Positions 35,448 to 47,200 of a DNA stretch of 64,000 bases are shown here, piece by piece (the first letter of the stretch is position 1; every line of letters starts with the position of its first letter). Made by a program: the position numbers and the translations under genes. This stretch comes from Adiantum capillus-veneris (lineage: Eukaryota; Streptophyta; Polypodiopsida; Polypodiales; Pteridaceae), in contig CM043968.1 in the NCBI GenBank assembly GCA_014529385.2, positions 29,981,013 to 30,045,012 of the forward strand, written 5' to 3'. The notes beneath the pieces are model-generated. The model did no database searches. It was not told the DNA's origin and was given only the letters and a program-made list of their open reading frames with translations.

Positions 35448-36283
35448 AGACTCTAGGCTTTTCATCTGCTTTTCAGTGTGACTATTTCTTTGGGGGTGAT
35501 TCAACCACCCCCGACACTATAGAGGCACATTTTGATTGTCTTCAGTAAGTTCGCAGTTGGTGAAACTTCTCCTATAGTAGCACTTCTTTTGCCAGCTCAT
35601 AGGGCATCCACTTTATGACCTGCAAGTTAGCACCCTATGGGGTGCATGCTCATTACTTAGACTGTCATCATTCACTACAGGGCCCTTCAACGAGGAGGGC
35701 TTATGGGGGAGCCCTCTTACTTATAGCTTGGTCTTAGCCAAACAACCTTGTCTTCTATAAGTGGAAGCCATGACCAAAGGCATGGGTATGGGTAGGTACT
35801 TATAGAAGCATTTTCCCTTAGGTGGCAGCGTCATATTTGTTGCTTACTTCAATTCAGTTGTTCCGGCCTCTACAAGCTTCCCAACATGACTTGCAAAACG
35901 AACAAATTAAGGGAAGATTCACATTGCCGCCCGTCCATCTTTACGTGCACACATTTTCTATTCACATTGCCAACCCTATGTGTAAAAACAACCATAGAAA
36001 AGTAGAACGATCGCTTAATCTTTGCCATTGATCTTATGTTTAAGATGCAGGTGCTCAAATCATATGCACTTTTTGCTTGTCCAGCATTTGGATGGCCACT
36101 ATAGTCTAGAACAGGACACAAGATTTCATTTTTAGGATGGACGAATGTCTCCTTCCAACTCAACACCCATTTTTGCTATTCCACGGGGCTTCCAACAAGT
36201 TTGAGCGCACCCTAAGCAAAACATGCATTGAGGGGACTCTAGTTGTAACTCTCATGAATAACACTCTAACATTTCACTCATTG
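35448..36283. other. Unassigned sequence
   Basis: One short perfect hairpin, GGGGGTG-ATTCAAC-CACCCCC, near 35492. No gene is recognised. Confidence 0.4.
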
Positions 36284-36483
36284 CACGAATGAAACCTTGT
36301 GTCGTAAAGCGTGGAACAAAAAATATTCATAGCATGCATAATGTGAAAAGCTTTTGAATGGATGTGAACGAATGTTGGACTACACGAATCAAACCTTGTG
36401 TCGTAAATCGTGGAACAAAAAATATTCATAGCATGCATAATGTGAAAAGCTTTTGAATGGATGTATGAATGAATGTTGGACTG
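36284..36483 (+). repeat. Tandem duplication, 99-bp unit, two copies
   Basis: CACGAAT-AAACCTTGTGTCGTAAA at 36284 recurs at 36383. Both contain ATTCATAGCATGCATAATG and end GAATGTTGGACT. Confidence 0.92.
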
Positions 36484-36981
36484 CATTATGTGTAGTTTGA
36501 ATGCACCCAAAAAACAAGACATTGTGTGGTAATATGAGGCACTACTTGTCGCTAATATGTCAACCTACCAGCAATTTGAAACATTGACGAATATAAGGTG
36601 CTTTGCCACTCAAAAATTTGAACTCTTGCAAGTTGACGGGGAATTTTCTACAACATCCAACACAACAAGGTAAAGTATCTCTCAATAATTATGTCATAAT
36701 ATATTAATTTTCTCTATTATTTTAGCGAGTTTTGACACAAGTTCCTAGCAATATTTGTAGATGATTTTACTGTGTTTTCGAATGAGAATATGCATCTTCA
36801 TTTCTTGAAAATGGCGTTTGAGAGATGCAGAGAAAAATGGATTTGTCTGAATCTTGTCAAGTCCGTATTTTTGGTCTAGAAGTGATAGATTCTAGGGTAT
36901 ATTGTATCTGGATGCCACTATTTTTTCTAGTAGGTTGGCATATGCTGGCTCCTCTTGCTTTGTCTGTCAAATGTCAATGCT
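36484..36981. other. Unassigned AT-rich sequence
   Basis: No recognised features. Confidence 0.4.
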
Positions 36982-38729
36982 TCATTGTGAAACCGATTCC
37001 ACAATTGGAGTAGGGATTGATGGAGCCTGCACTTTGAGAAGCGGTTGTAGATGTGTGTGGGTTCTTTGTGATTGAGTTTCCACTAGCAATTTCAGAATCC
37101 ACCTTGTCTTTGGTTCCTGTGTGATCGCTTTTTGCATTTGCTCCGTTTTTTGAATAACTTGACGGACACTAGGCTTCGGCAACCAGACTTGATTATTACC
37201 GGTGTAAAAGACTTGCTTTTGTAGTTGAAGACGAGGTATCCATCTGGAGGTCATATCACAGTCAGTTTTGAATGGCTTTTGTTGGCGCATGGTTTTGACT
37301 TCTTGCCCTTGCGTAGATCCTTGAGTTGCATGGTTGAAAGTTGGTTGGTCCAAGTTTAGCTACTACTTTTGGTAACCATAATTGAGAGTTACCTTCATAA
37401 AATCCTTGTGCTTTGAGTAGCATGATTGGAATCATCCATTCCCTTAGCTTCACCTGTCTTTGTTGGGTAGCCTCTAACTTTGGTACTCATACTTGCCGCA
37501 TTGCTCACTTCTTTGATCTATGTGTTTGCTTCTTGTGGTTGTTCTTTCTCCTGGTTGATTTGTTTGTCTTCTGTTGATAGATTTGCTTTCTGTTTGTAGA
37601 ATATGTTTCTTGAGGTGAGTAGGTACATGCTATTACTTCAAGCTTTTTGGTCCAAACATTCTTGTTTCCTTGAAAGTAGCCTTGAGCAGTGATTGAATCA
37701 TTTGATGCTACCCACCCTATCACCTGTTGTTGTTGAAGTTGGACTTGCAAGTGGTGCATACAAACTGGATCTTTGACTATGATGTGCTCTTTGGATACCA
37801 ACACTTGGTTGATTCTCTTCGTCTTCTTTTGGAGGCCCTTTTGTGATGGGAACTTGGACTGATAAACTTTCTGCTTAGGTTTCCATTGCATTGTCGATGG
37901 TTTGGCTTTTGATGTAGAGGTTGCGTAAGAAGCTTGATGGAGGTTTGTTGAAGGTAAAATCGTCTTGTGAGGTCGATCTACTTCAGTGTTTACCTTAGCT
38001 TTACCTTTTTCCACAATGGTTGGTTGCTCCTTTTTTGCACGGACTTGAGGTACTTTTGGTGGTGTTGTTGTTGACGCTTTTCCTTGTGATTGAAAGAAGA
38101 TGTCCATCCAGCATTTTGTCAGGACCAGACTCTCCTTGATATGATGGGAGTTGATTATGTGGAAAATGTCCTTGAATTCCCCAATACTCAACTTGAGTAC
38201 GGCTTTTGCCATGCCAAAGCTAGGATTCGGCATTTTGGAACTTGTGTACACTGTTTCTTATATCTCCTTGATTGGTGGCTTTTCCATCGGTATCCACGTA
38301 CCATAGGACATTAGATTCCTTGTCGCAAAAGGATCTATCACAGTTGAATAGGTGATTTTGAGTCTTGTTTCTCCACATACACTGAATTTGATCACTGTAG
38401 GAGACAATCGATCTTTTGTCTTATCCTCGGTCTTCTCTAGACCTTGAGTTTGTTGAACTTCCAATGTGGAACTTGAAAACATTTCTTTTCCATTTACTTT
38501 CATTTGCGCTTTTTATGAGTCAGCTTCTTTGAAACCAAATTTGTCAATTCTTCCGGTATGTCAATGATGACATATTCTTGTGGTTGTTTTTCTTCCTTCG
38601 TTGTGTCTTTGCATCATGGTTCACGACTTTGTTTACCTCACCTATTCTGCTTTCATACTCACAATTTTTATCAGCTTCTTTCAATACCTTTATCATAAAA
38701 CAAGGAGTTGTCATAGCCATTCTTATCAC
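36982..38729 (-). pseudogene. Decayed retroelement-like polyprotein with W-x-P-K / QGYYxGN repeats
   Basis: Several minus-strand frames join across stops and frameshifts near 37355, 37470 and 38254. The N-terminal part (38729-38110) is basic, then has V-I-D-P-F-A-T-R-N-L-M-S and, about 80 residues later, LVLTKCWM; the spacing fits a retropepsin whose D-S/T-G-A site has become D-P-F-A, but this is tentative. Downstream, a motif recurs: VASNDSITAQGYFQGNKNVW (about 37715-37645), IPIMLLKAQGFYEGNSQLWL (about 37425-37365) and IPRLQLQKQVFYTGNNQVWL (about 37230-37170), each followed by a Lys shortly after. A related W-I-P-K-R-L-L-E-A-E-G-Y-Y occurs after the protease of element E near 49000, so this is probably the protease-to-RT linker region of a gypsy-type element. 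Confidence 0.5.
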
Positions 38730-40249
38730 AAAACTTTGTAGGCACCCGGGGGATTCACTCTATATACAAAATGGGACGCCACCTGCGAGCGGACAACTTT
38801 GATAAAGCCCCTATATACGACTCATATTAGGGAATATGCCCCCCTTTCTACGCTTATACGACAATCAATGAAGAATACTATCATACCCCTATCTTACATA
38901 TGAAATTTAGGTGTCACATGATCTAACTAATCAAAGAGTATGTAGCATAGTGACTGGAAACGTACTAAGGAACCACTTTTGTTGATAACTAGATGTACCC
39001 TCAATGTTTCTTAGTTTGACTTTCAAACTATGTGCCCGATCAACCTGCACTCTAACTACTCATTCAATTTTGGCCCATCCAAAGCTGGTGTAAATTGACC
39101 CTTAACCTGCTTCAAATCAGCCCTTATCTATGACCAGCTTGATACAAAATTTGATGTGTGACCTGATAAAAAAATTCATCGGTGACCAATTGTTACAAGT
39201 AATCAACCCAGCTCATTTCCCCCCTCCCCCCCCCCCCCTCCCCCCCTAAATATAATACCCCCCTCCCTTATTTTTAAGCTTGGGGGATAAATTATTGGGG
39301 GCCTGCCCCTAACTTATACGCTTATGTAACTGTAAAAAAAAACCCTCCCTTGCACTTACGTGGTACGGTAAGTTTTCCATACCTGACGACTTGCACAAAT
39401 CCATAATCGAGCTAAACGCAAACAAAGGGAGACAGAGAGCGAGAGAGAGTAGAAGAGCATGTGCAGATGCACCCCCTAGAACGGAGTGCTACACCAGCAC
39501 GGTGAGAGAGAAGAGGGAAGAGAGGAGAGAAGAAAGACACAAGCGCTGGGTGCAATCTCCCCCCCCCCCCCCCCCCCGTGCAAGAATGAGCATTTTTCTC
39601 TTTCACGTATTTACTTATGGATTTTTAAATGCTAAAAAATGAATACACATTGTCCGTCCGGACATAAAGTGACTATAGCTCACAAAGAGATCTTTAATAA
39701 TACAATGATAATGAATCTACTATCCTTTGCACATTCCATAGAGTAGCTATGCATTTTCCACCTATCAGCAGTAAATACAATTTATCATTTCCATTACATA
39801 CCTCCGTTGGAAAGCAATGGTCCTCAATTGCGAAGATTAGAATCTGCAAACCATACTTCTCAAAAACAGTGATTAGAAATCTATGTCAAAAATATCACAT
39901 AGTAAAAGAAAAATTTATGAAACTAAACAACATTGTTTGCATGTCGTCATCCACATACTACCGTTTCTAGTGTCCCATACCACTAGAATAAGCAATATAT
40001 ATCATCCCTTGACGAATCAAGATATCATTGGTCACACTCATCATTCAATAAATCAATTCTCATCAATCTCAAGTTCAAATCCATAAATACTGTCATGACA
40101 GAAAATCATCATATAGAAAATCCAACTCCAATTCCAATTCCAAAGATAATCCAAATCCAAAATGTCTTTCATTTAGAAATACCTGGGTAACAAAATCATA
40201 CTAAGGACAGTGGTGGCCACCCATTGCAGCATGATTTCATGATGGGTGT
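38730..40249. other. Unassigned sequence with C-rich tracts
   Basis: C-rich runs at about 39219-39246 and a (C)20 run at about 39558-39577. No convincing frame. Confidence 0.5.
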
Positions 40250-40512
40250 TGCCTAAATCGACGAATCTACACCAATAAGACGTGCTTCCTAAATCGGCGA
40301 ATCTGCACTAATGCTGTCTAAATCGATGAATCTGTATTTGGTATTGTTTTAAAACTGTGAATTTGCAATTCGTTGTTCTGCTGCCTAAATCGGCGAATCT
40401 GCACGCGTGCTGCCTAAATCGGTGGATCTGCACGGACAACTGGTGTTGTCTAAATCGACGAATCTACAAGAGGATGAGCATTGACACACTGCCTAAATTG
40501 GCGAATCTATGT
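40250..40512 (+). repeat. Interspersed array of a 23-bp unit with variable spacers
   Basis: Eight copies related to TGCCTAAATCGGCGAATCTG(CAC) begin at 40250, 40286, 40315, 40347, 40382, 40411, 40447 and 40490. Spacing varies from 29 to 43 bp and the spacers are unrelated. The copy at 40347 is the most diverged. Function unknown. Confidence 0.85.
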
Positions 40513-40934
40513 GCATGTGACCAATGGACCAGACAAGACATAAAAGTGAAAAATATTTACTATCTGTTTGACACCACTTTGGAGTATATCAAAGGACTTA
40601 CAAACTATTGCTGATTAATGCGAAGTACCTCAGTTCGTGTGAGTATCTACATAGCTTACTGGATGGTATATTGTATTTGAAAATATAGATACCAGTGTGT
40701 GCGTGAGGATAGAGGCACAAGTAAGAGAAAGCTGCAATTGTCAAACTTACACCAAAGTATAGTTAACAAATCCAAAATGTTTTAATTTTGTGCTAGTAAC
40801 TTGCAATGAGATAAAAGAATATCCTGCCTATCTAGAATTTGATTCACTATTAGTGTTTGATTACACATTTAGAACGTACAATATTGGCACCTTGACTCGA
40901 CAATCGCAAAGTTAAAAATAAATTAAGCTGGGAC
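40513..40934. other. Unassigned sequence before LTR of element E
   Basis: Nothing recognised. The five bases before the LTR are GGGAC. Confidence 0.4.
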
Positions 40935-41229
40935 TGTTAACCCTCACGGACACCCTATCACCGTCGACAGATGCATATTATTTATTTGATTGAGTCATGG
41001 ACCGGGCTTGTCGATCCAATAGGTGTGTAGGTGATCACTGATGAGAGGCGCACCACTTATCTTATTTGTACAGTAGTTTTGCAATGACCGACCACTGTGG
41101 GCGCCCATGTGTGAATGGGTCAAACTCTTATAAAAGGTCAATTTGACCTAAAAATCTTGATTCTGGGAGGTGTAAGCTATGGAGTGATCTTGCTCCATCT
41201 CTGTCTCCTTCTCCTTCGTGTGCTCACGT

Positions 41230-41298
<69 letters not shown>

Positions 41299-41529
41299 CT
41301 TGAGAGAGAGAGAGAGAGAAAGAGATCGAGCATTGCGACGGCATCAACGATAGCTCCTTCTTCTTCGCAGCTCAAGATCCTTCATGACGGAAGCATTGAG
41401 CGGTGAGTGACACATCATTGTTTCTTTGAGCTTTCTAGGACTCTCTAGTTGTGTTCTTGCAGCCTTTCGAGGCTCACACACAGTGCACAGGCAAGTTCCC
41501 AGCCTCCAACACGTGCAGTAAAGCGCACA
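40935..41529 (+). repeat. 5' LTR of gypsy-like element E
   Basis: Starts TGTTAACCCTCACGG and ends GCGCACA, 595 bp, followed four bases later by an Asp-type primer site. It contains a long (GT)n tract (about 41234-41296) and a (GA)n tract (about 41303-41318). The first about 360 bp recur at 51558-51920 directly after a polypurine tract, which confirms the LTR start. Confidence 0.88.
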
Positions 41530-41533
41530 TTTT

Positions 41534-41546
41534 TGGCGCCGCTGCC
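41534..41546 (+). other. Primer-binding site, Asp tRNA type
   Basis: TGGCGCCGCTGCC matches the TGGCGCCGTTGCC primer site of many plant Ty3/gypsy (Tat/Athila-type) elements at 12 of 13 bases. It is complementary to the 3' end of plant Asp tRNA. Confidence 0.85.
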
Positions 41547-42125
41547 AAGGAATGCCTTGCACTAAGCTTGAGGAGCACTCAGTGCTACCTATGAAAGCCT
41601 TTCTTTCATCCATTTTCTAGTTTTGCTGAGTTGTGTGAGAACTGTTAACTGGCTGTAATGTACAATTTTAGTTCTGTATGTGTGTAGTTGGCTGGGTTAG
41701 ACAGTGTGTGTGGTGTTAATTAGTGTTGTTTAGTGGCTTAGACAGAGTAGCCAGAGGTGCAACAGTGTGCGTGTTGGAGACAAGCACGTACCATTATAAC
41801 CGTTTAGCTGTGTACCGGTACTAGTAATACCAACATAGTAGAAAATTTGAGACAAAAAATAAATAAAAGAAATCGTAGTAACAATACCCATAGTACTAGT
41901 ACCATTGAGCTCGTTGAGTGAGTCACGCGAGTACCAGTACTACTATGTGTAATAGTGCAAGTACCAGCACTAGTATACCGGCTCGAAAATCTAATCTACG
42001 ATCAAAGATAAAATTTAAGAAAAAATACAAACAAAAGGAAAAATCTGTGTATGTCAGTACTAGTACCAGTACAACACCGAAATTCTGAGACTAGTACCAA
42101 TATCGGTAACCTAGTTGAATGTGTG
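41547..42125 (+). other. Element E leader, part 1, with ACCAGTACTA-type repeats
   Basis: Untranslated leader between primer site and Gag. From about 41810 it is full of degenerate GTACCAGTACTAGTACC words, many self-complementary. It is interrupted at 42126 by a solo LTR. Confidence 0.75.
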
Positions 42126-43148
42126 TGTAATGGAATTTGCCTATTCAATTTGAGAGTAGCGGAATTTAATGAGAGTACTTTCAAGAAATGATTTTGTGAG
42201 AATAGCGGGTTGACATAATTGAAGATAGCAACATAATCATAGCAATTAGTTAACTTGGCATAGACAATACTGTTGCAAGAGAGAATTTAGAGAACATGAC
42301 AACAGTTGAGGACCGGATTTATGTGGAGCTGGTCCCCCCTCCAATAGGCATTTGTATTATGACTTCTCCCATAAAGAGAGAGAGACTTGTTACAATACAT
42401 TCTTTGTGTTCCTTGTGACCTAGGTGAAGCAATGAAGATGGAAAGCTTCATGCATCATCATTAGGATAACCTAAACTTGAAGAAAGCTTTAACTATACCA
42501 AGCCTCAGTCCCAAGACCTCGAACACCTTCGAAGGTGGAGAGAGCTAGCAGGGAATGAGGGTAGGGAAGAGGAAGAAGAAACATTTCATACGAGAAAGAG
42601 CTAGTTCCTCACTTATCATAACTCTTGTGCTAGCATACATAATAGCATAGTAATGAAGAAGAAATAGATGGCAAGCTCAAGCATTGAAGCATGGCTCTTG
42701 GATGGATTTGCACTCCATAGCCAAGAGTGTTGGTGTAGGCTCTCAACCTCTACTTGCTTGGAGAAAGAGAGGGAGCTCTTGCACTTTGCATAGTACACAA
42801 TGAGAGTGTTTGTGAGTGTGTGTGGGTGAGTATACCCCCTAAGCACCCCCCTAGCTTGCTTGGGTCGACCCTCCCTTGTAGCTCATGCTTGAAGCTCATT
42901 GGACCCCTCCAGGCCTAGCCAATCACAAGCAGGAGCCATTACAAGCAACAGGGATAGCCTTGGAAAAAGTGTCCCCCTTTCCCCTTTGAGAGAGAGGACT
43001 TGATAAATGCAAAATCAATTAATTAAATATCCTTTATTATCATTGGACCCCTTGGGTGGCCAACCAATAGGTTTCAGGCACACCATGAGGGCAACATGAG
43101 GAGGAACTTGACAAGTGTCCTTGCTGCCTCTTCAAGCTGGGGCTTCCC

Positions 43149-43179
<31 letters not shown>

Positions 43180-43738
43180 CTCTCTCATCCCCCCCCTTGT
43201 AGGCTCGCCCCCCTCCTTGTAGGGATCTTTTTGACTTTGGATGAGCAAGCCCCTTAGTCATCAAGCATGACTAAGCACTTGAAGTAGGGGGTGTTCCCAC
43301 AAGCATCTCAGGCAAGCTTCTCAAGGCACCTCAAGCACCTTAATCATGCACCAAGTCAAGCACCTCAAGCATGGAGCCATCCAAGCACCTCAAGCATCTT
43401 AATCAAGCACCTCAAGCATGACAAGCACCTCAAGCACGACAAGCACCTCGAGTTTGGGTCGGGTTCCCACCTCAAGCTCACTAAGGTCAAAGGACTTTTA
43501 CACACATTATTGGAGGTCTTGAATGAAGCTAACCCTAAGGTCTTATGCTCCATTGGTTAGCCTTGCTCTTGATAGACCATCTCCCATTTGGGCCCCTTTA
43601 CTATTGGCCCCGTGTTGAGATAGATCTATAAGCACATATCTATATCTTAACACTTGTTCCCGTTTATTCTCCCACACTAAGTGATCAATTTAATATGAGA
43701 AAATCATTTGGGTTGGTTAGATATTAGATTTTATGACA
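42126..43738 (-). mobile_element. Solo LTR of gypsy family D
   Basis: 1613 bp reading TGTCATAAAATC...CATTACA on the minus strand. It is flanked by a perfect 5-bp duplication GTGTG (42121-42125 and 43739-43743) and has no internal sequence. It matches the D LTRs at 54428-57507 and 55545-57136. It contains AAGCACCTCAAGCAT-type short repeats at 43300-43450 and a (GT)n tract near 43150. The GTACC-type repeats of the E leader continue on both sides. Confidence 0.93.
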
Positions 43739-44296
43739 GTGTGTATTAGTAGTGTCAGTACCAGTACTGTACAAGTACCAATATTGAACCATTAAAGTAC
43801 AGTACAATACCAGTACCAGTAATGGTAGCAAAGCTAGTACCAGTAAAGTCTGTGTGTGCAGTTTGCTGGGTGAGACCACTAAACTGGTTGAGTTAGCCTG
43901 TGAGTGTACCCGTAGTACCAGTACCAGTATCAATACTACTAGCACCAATGTAACACTAAAAATCTGAGCCCAATATCAGTAGTATCAGTAAAAGTCTGTG
44001 TGTGCGTAGTTGGCTATGTTAGACAGTGAGCTTGGTGTGTACCAATACCAATGCCCAGTGAGCTGGTTGAGTTTAAACGTCCTTGAGTGTCCAGTACTAG
44101 TACCAATGTGTGTATAGTACTAGCTCAAAAATTTGAGACAAAAAGTACAGTACCAGTAGCAGCTCAAAAATCTGAGACAAAAAGGGGAGGGTAAATTTGG
44201 GTTGCAAACACCCAAAAAACTAGGAGAGCGGCCTTCACCGGCACTCACCAACACTTCTAGAGTGTTGAGGTCACATGCACCTACGCTTCTTGTTGT
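43739..44296 (+). other. Element E leader, part 2, with ACCAGTACTA-type repeats
   Basis: Continuation of the leader after the solo LTR; many CAGTACCAGTA and AGTACCAGTA words up to about 44160, then a short unique segment before the first Gag frame. Confidence 0.75.
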
Positions 44297-47200
44297 GTGC
44301 TAGAGGATGATCACATAGAGAGTGTCTTCGTTGACGCAGGCACTCATTATTCCTCCACCTTAGGCTCTAGGCCCTCAGCGGGAACCCAAGGTAGTACCGC
44401 TCAGGACCCACATATTGCATCTAGTGACACTTCCTCTGACTACGACATCATGGAAGGTTACCCGATTCCTAATTCTGATAGTTCAAGCCAAGGCATGCAT
44501 GCCATGGGTCCACGGTCCAGGCCGAGCATGGCCGCTTGAAGGAAACTTTTAGTAGAGCCATTCGCTCTGAACCTTGAGCTAGCGATGTGAATGAAGGGGG
44601 TGGGGAAGTAAATTCTCCATTCATGACCAACATAGACCCCATGCTCCTGGAGAGTGTGCATGTGAATACTCCATTCATCGCACGCCTACATGGTAGAAGC
44701 CTTGCCAAAGTGCAAGAGGTTGAGCGGTATATCATTACGGCTAGGGAAAAGGAAATCGAGAGCTTACGTAGGGCATATAAACGGAGAGAGAGTTAAAAGC
44801 AAAAGCCCCTATATCAACATCCATGCTAGGAGATCAATCGAGTGCTCCTTAATTAGTGACCACTAAGGGTCAACCCATAGAGAGCCACATTGCATCTAGT
44901 TCAAAGAACAATTTTAGCACCTCAATCCTAGATGGAGTGTTCCTAAATGAGGACTGGGATCACGAACTACAAACGGAAACTCTAACCGACTTATACACAG
45001 GTCACACCTATCAGGTGGGTTGATTAGATGTCCTACAATCCATAACGAGTGCTACTAGCGTAGAGGAGCAACAACAAAGAGTTTGTGATGTCATCCATAG
45101 GGTTATTGAGCTAGAGAGACAAAACAAAGGGATCCACATGCCTTCAATGGGTCTCATGAGATTCTTGGATATAGGGAAGACCAAGCAACCAACTTTATCG
45201 CAAATGGAGACTCCCTCAGTAAGCCCGATGGATCCTCCATATGTTGTTTCGCCAGGGGTCTCAGTACAATCTGAGCCCATAAGTGATAGCTTTACCTTTC
45301 CAAGTTTAGCTCATCTTTCTCTTGATGACACCACGGCTACCATGCCTACCCCACTGATGGGCATGCCAAGAAACATGCCATGGACCTCTTTTGTTAGTAA
45401 AGCACCGCTACATGGTAGCTCAATGCCTGCAACAATACCTACAAGTGTGTACCAATCATATACACCTATGGGTCCTCGTACTCATGTAGCTCCTACCCCT
45501 CCCATTGTTTCAACAACCTATGCTCCACAACCGCAACATCCAAGCCCTTATGAGACCATACCAGCTACCACATCTGCTATGCCTAGGACCACACATATGA
45601 ACTTTGGGCCACCACATGACACGACACCGTACCAAACTTGGAACCCCAGGGCTTCCTATGCACCAAGCCCAATGCCAATACCTATTCCACATGGAGTCCC
45701 GGGAGCGCCTGTCCCCACGATACCTGCTCACTTAGGTGACTTGGCATCATTTCCTCAAGCTATCGGTTGATATATGCTGAGAATATGCGTAACACGCCTG
45801 AAGAGAGCCTAGAAGTAAGGCAGTACAAATAGCCAAGCTCAAACAACAATTTAGTGGAGATGGGGATGTGAGGAAGCATATCGAAGTGTTTGAAAAAATA
45901 TGCGATTCCCTAGGAGAACACAATGACCTGCATAAGAGTGATGCTTTAAGCCTGACCTTGAGTGGAAAGGCTGGGGATTGGTATAGAACCCTAAGGGTGG
46001 AAGAAAAAACGATTTACCCTACACTTAGGAGACTGTTCTTGAAAGAGTACATACGAGAGGGAGTACTTTGGGGTGTAGCATCTCAACTCTAGAAAGCCCA
46101 TGAGAGGAAGGAGAATCTGCGAGAGATTTTATCAGTTGCTTGAAGCATTTGAATTCTTGTGGTAATCCAAATGAGCTCTTCCATAATAACCAATTTCTTG
46201 ATAGATTCATTAGGGGACTACGACATGAGGATATCTACAATGGCCTAGTCATTAGAGGTATCACCACTTGGGAAGCAGTCACCACCAATGCGATCCAATT
46301 GGAGGACAATTTAATGATTCAAGGAGGAAGAGTGTCTGTTGAGCCTAAATCTACTAGCTCGCAAGCATCGAGGCATCACCATAAAGCCTATTGCTAAAGA
46401 GCCAAAGATATCAGAGATGACTTTAGCATATCTCACCAAGGCCATTCAAGAAATTCTTAGAGACAATCGTGCTCCACAAAACAATCATATGTATCCAAGA
46501 AGGGAGCAACAATGGTGCTCAATTTGCTATGGTCTGCATAGTTCCAGTGAATGCCCTACTTTTAGAGTAAAATTCAATGGGAATTGCAATGCCTATGGGA
46601 GGTATGGTCAAGCTAAGGATTGCATAGTATTTAAATGCACAATGGCTAATAGACCACCCTTTGCATGGACAGACACACCTTGAGTGCCTGCATTGATGCC
46701 TGCCCCACTCTGGAACAAACGTCACAAAACACATGGTCCCTAGGGCCCAAAATGTTGTTCAAACAACACCCTTACCACCTCCTGTGCTAGGACCACAACC
46801 ACTACATCCAAGAATCACTTCTGTGAATCAAGTGGGTTATGAGTCATCTATTGTTGGTTTGCAAGGCTGTGAGGAAGATATAGACCCTAATATGGCCTAT
46901 GGGATTGATGCACTTGAAGAAAGTCCACAATATTACATGGAAGACTATTGGGGACAATTCAAACCTGTCTATCAAGTAGCTTCTCTTGTTGCAAGAGACC
47001 AAAATATCAATTACATTGACAAGAGACCACCTCTTCAATGCTATGAGTGTGGAGGTCCACATTGTGTAGCCGAGTGTCCTATTAGGCTACAAAATAATGC
47101 TACACTAATGCAAACCAATCAAGCGAGCACGTCTATAATGCTGATACTCATGTGTAATCGATGTGGCATAGATCATTTGATTGTCCAATGTCCGAATAAT

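Noticed and set aside
36982-38729. Functional host gene
   Set aside because: Several stops and frameshifts break it, and the order (protease-like, then W-P-K linker) resembles element E, so a decayed retroelement is more likely.
40250-40512. CRISPR-like array (23-bp repeats with unrelated spacers)
   Set aside because: Repeats diverge from each other, spacers are very short and uneven (6-20 bp), there are no cas genes, and the context is a plant genome.
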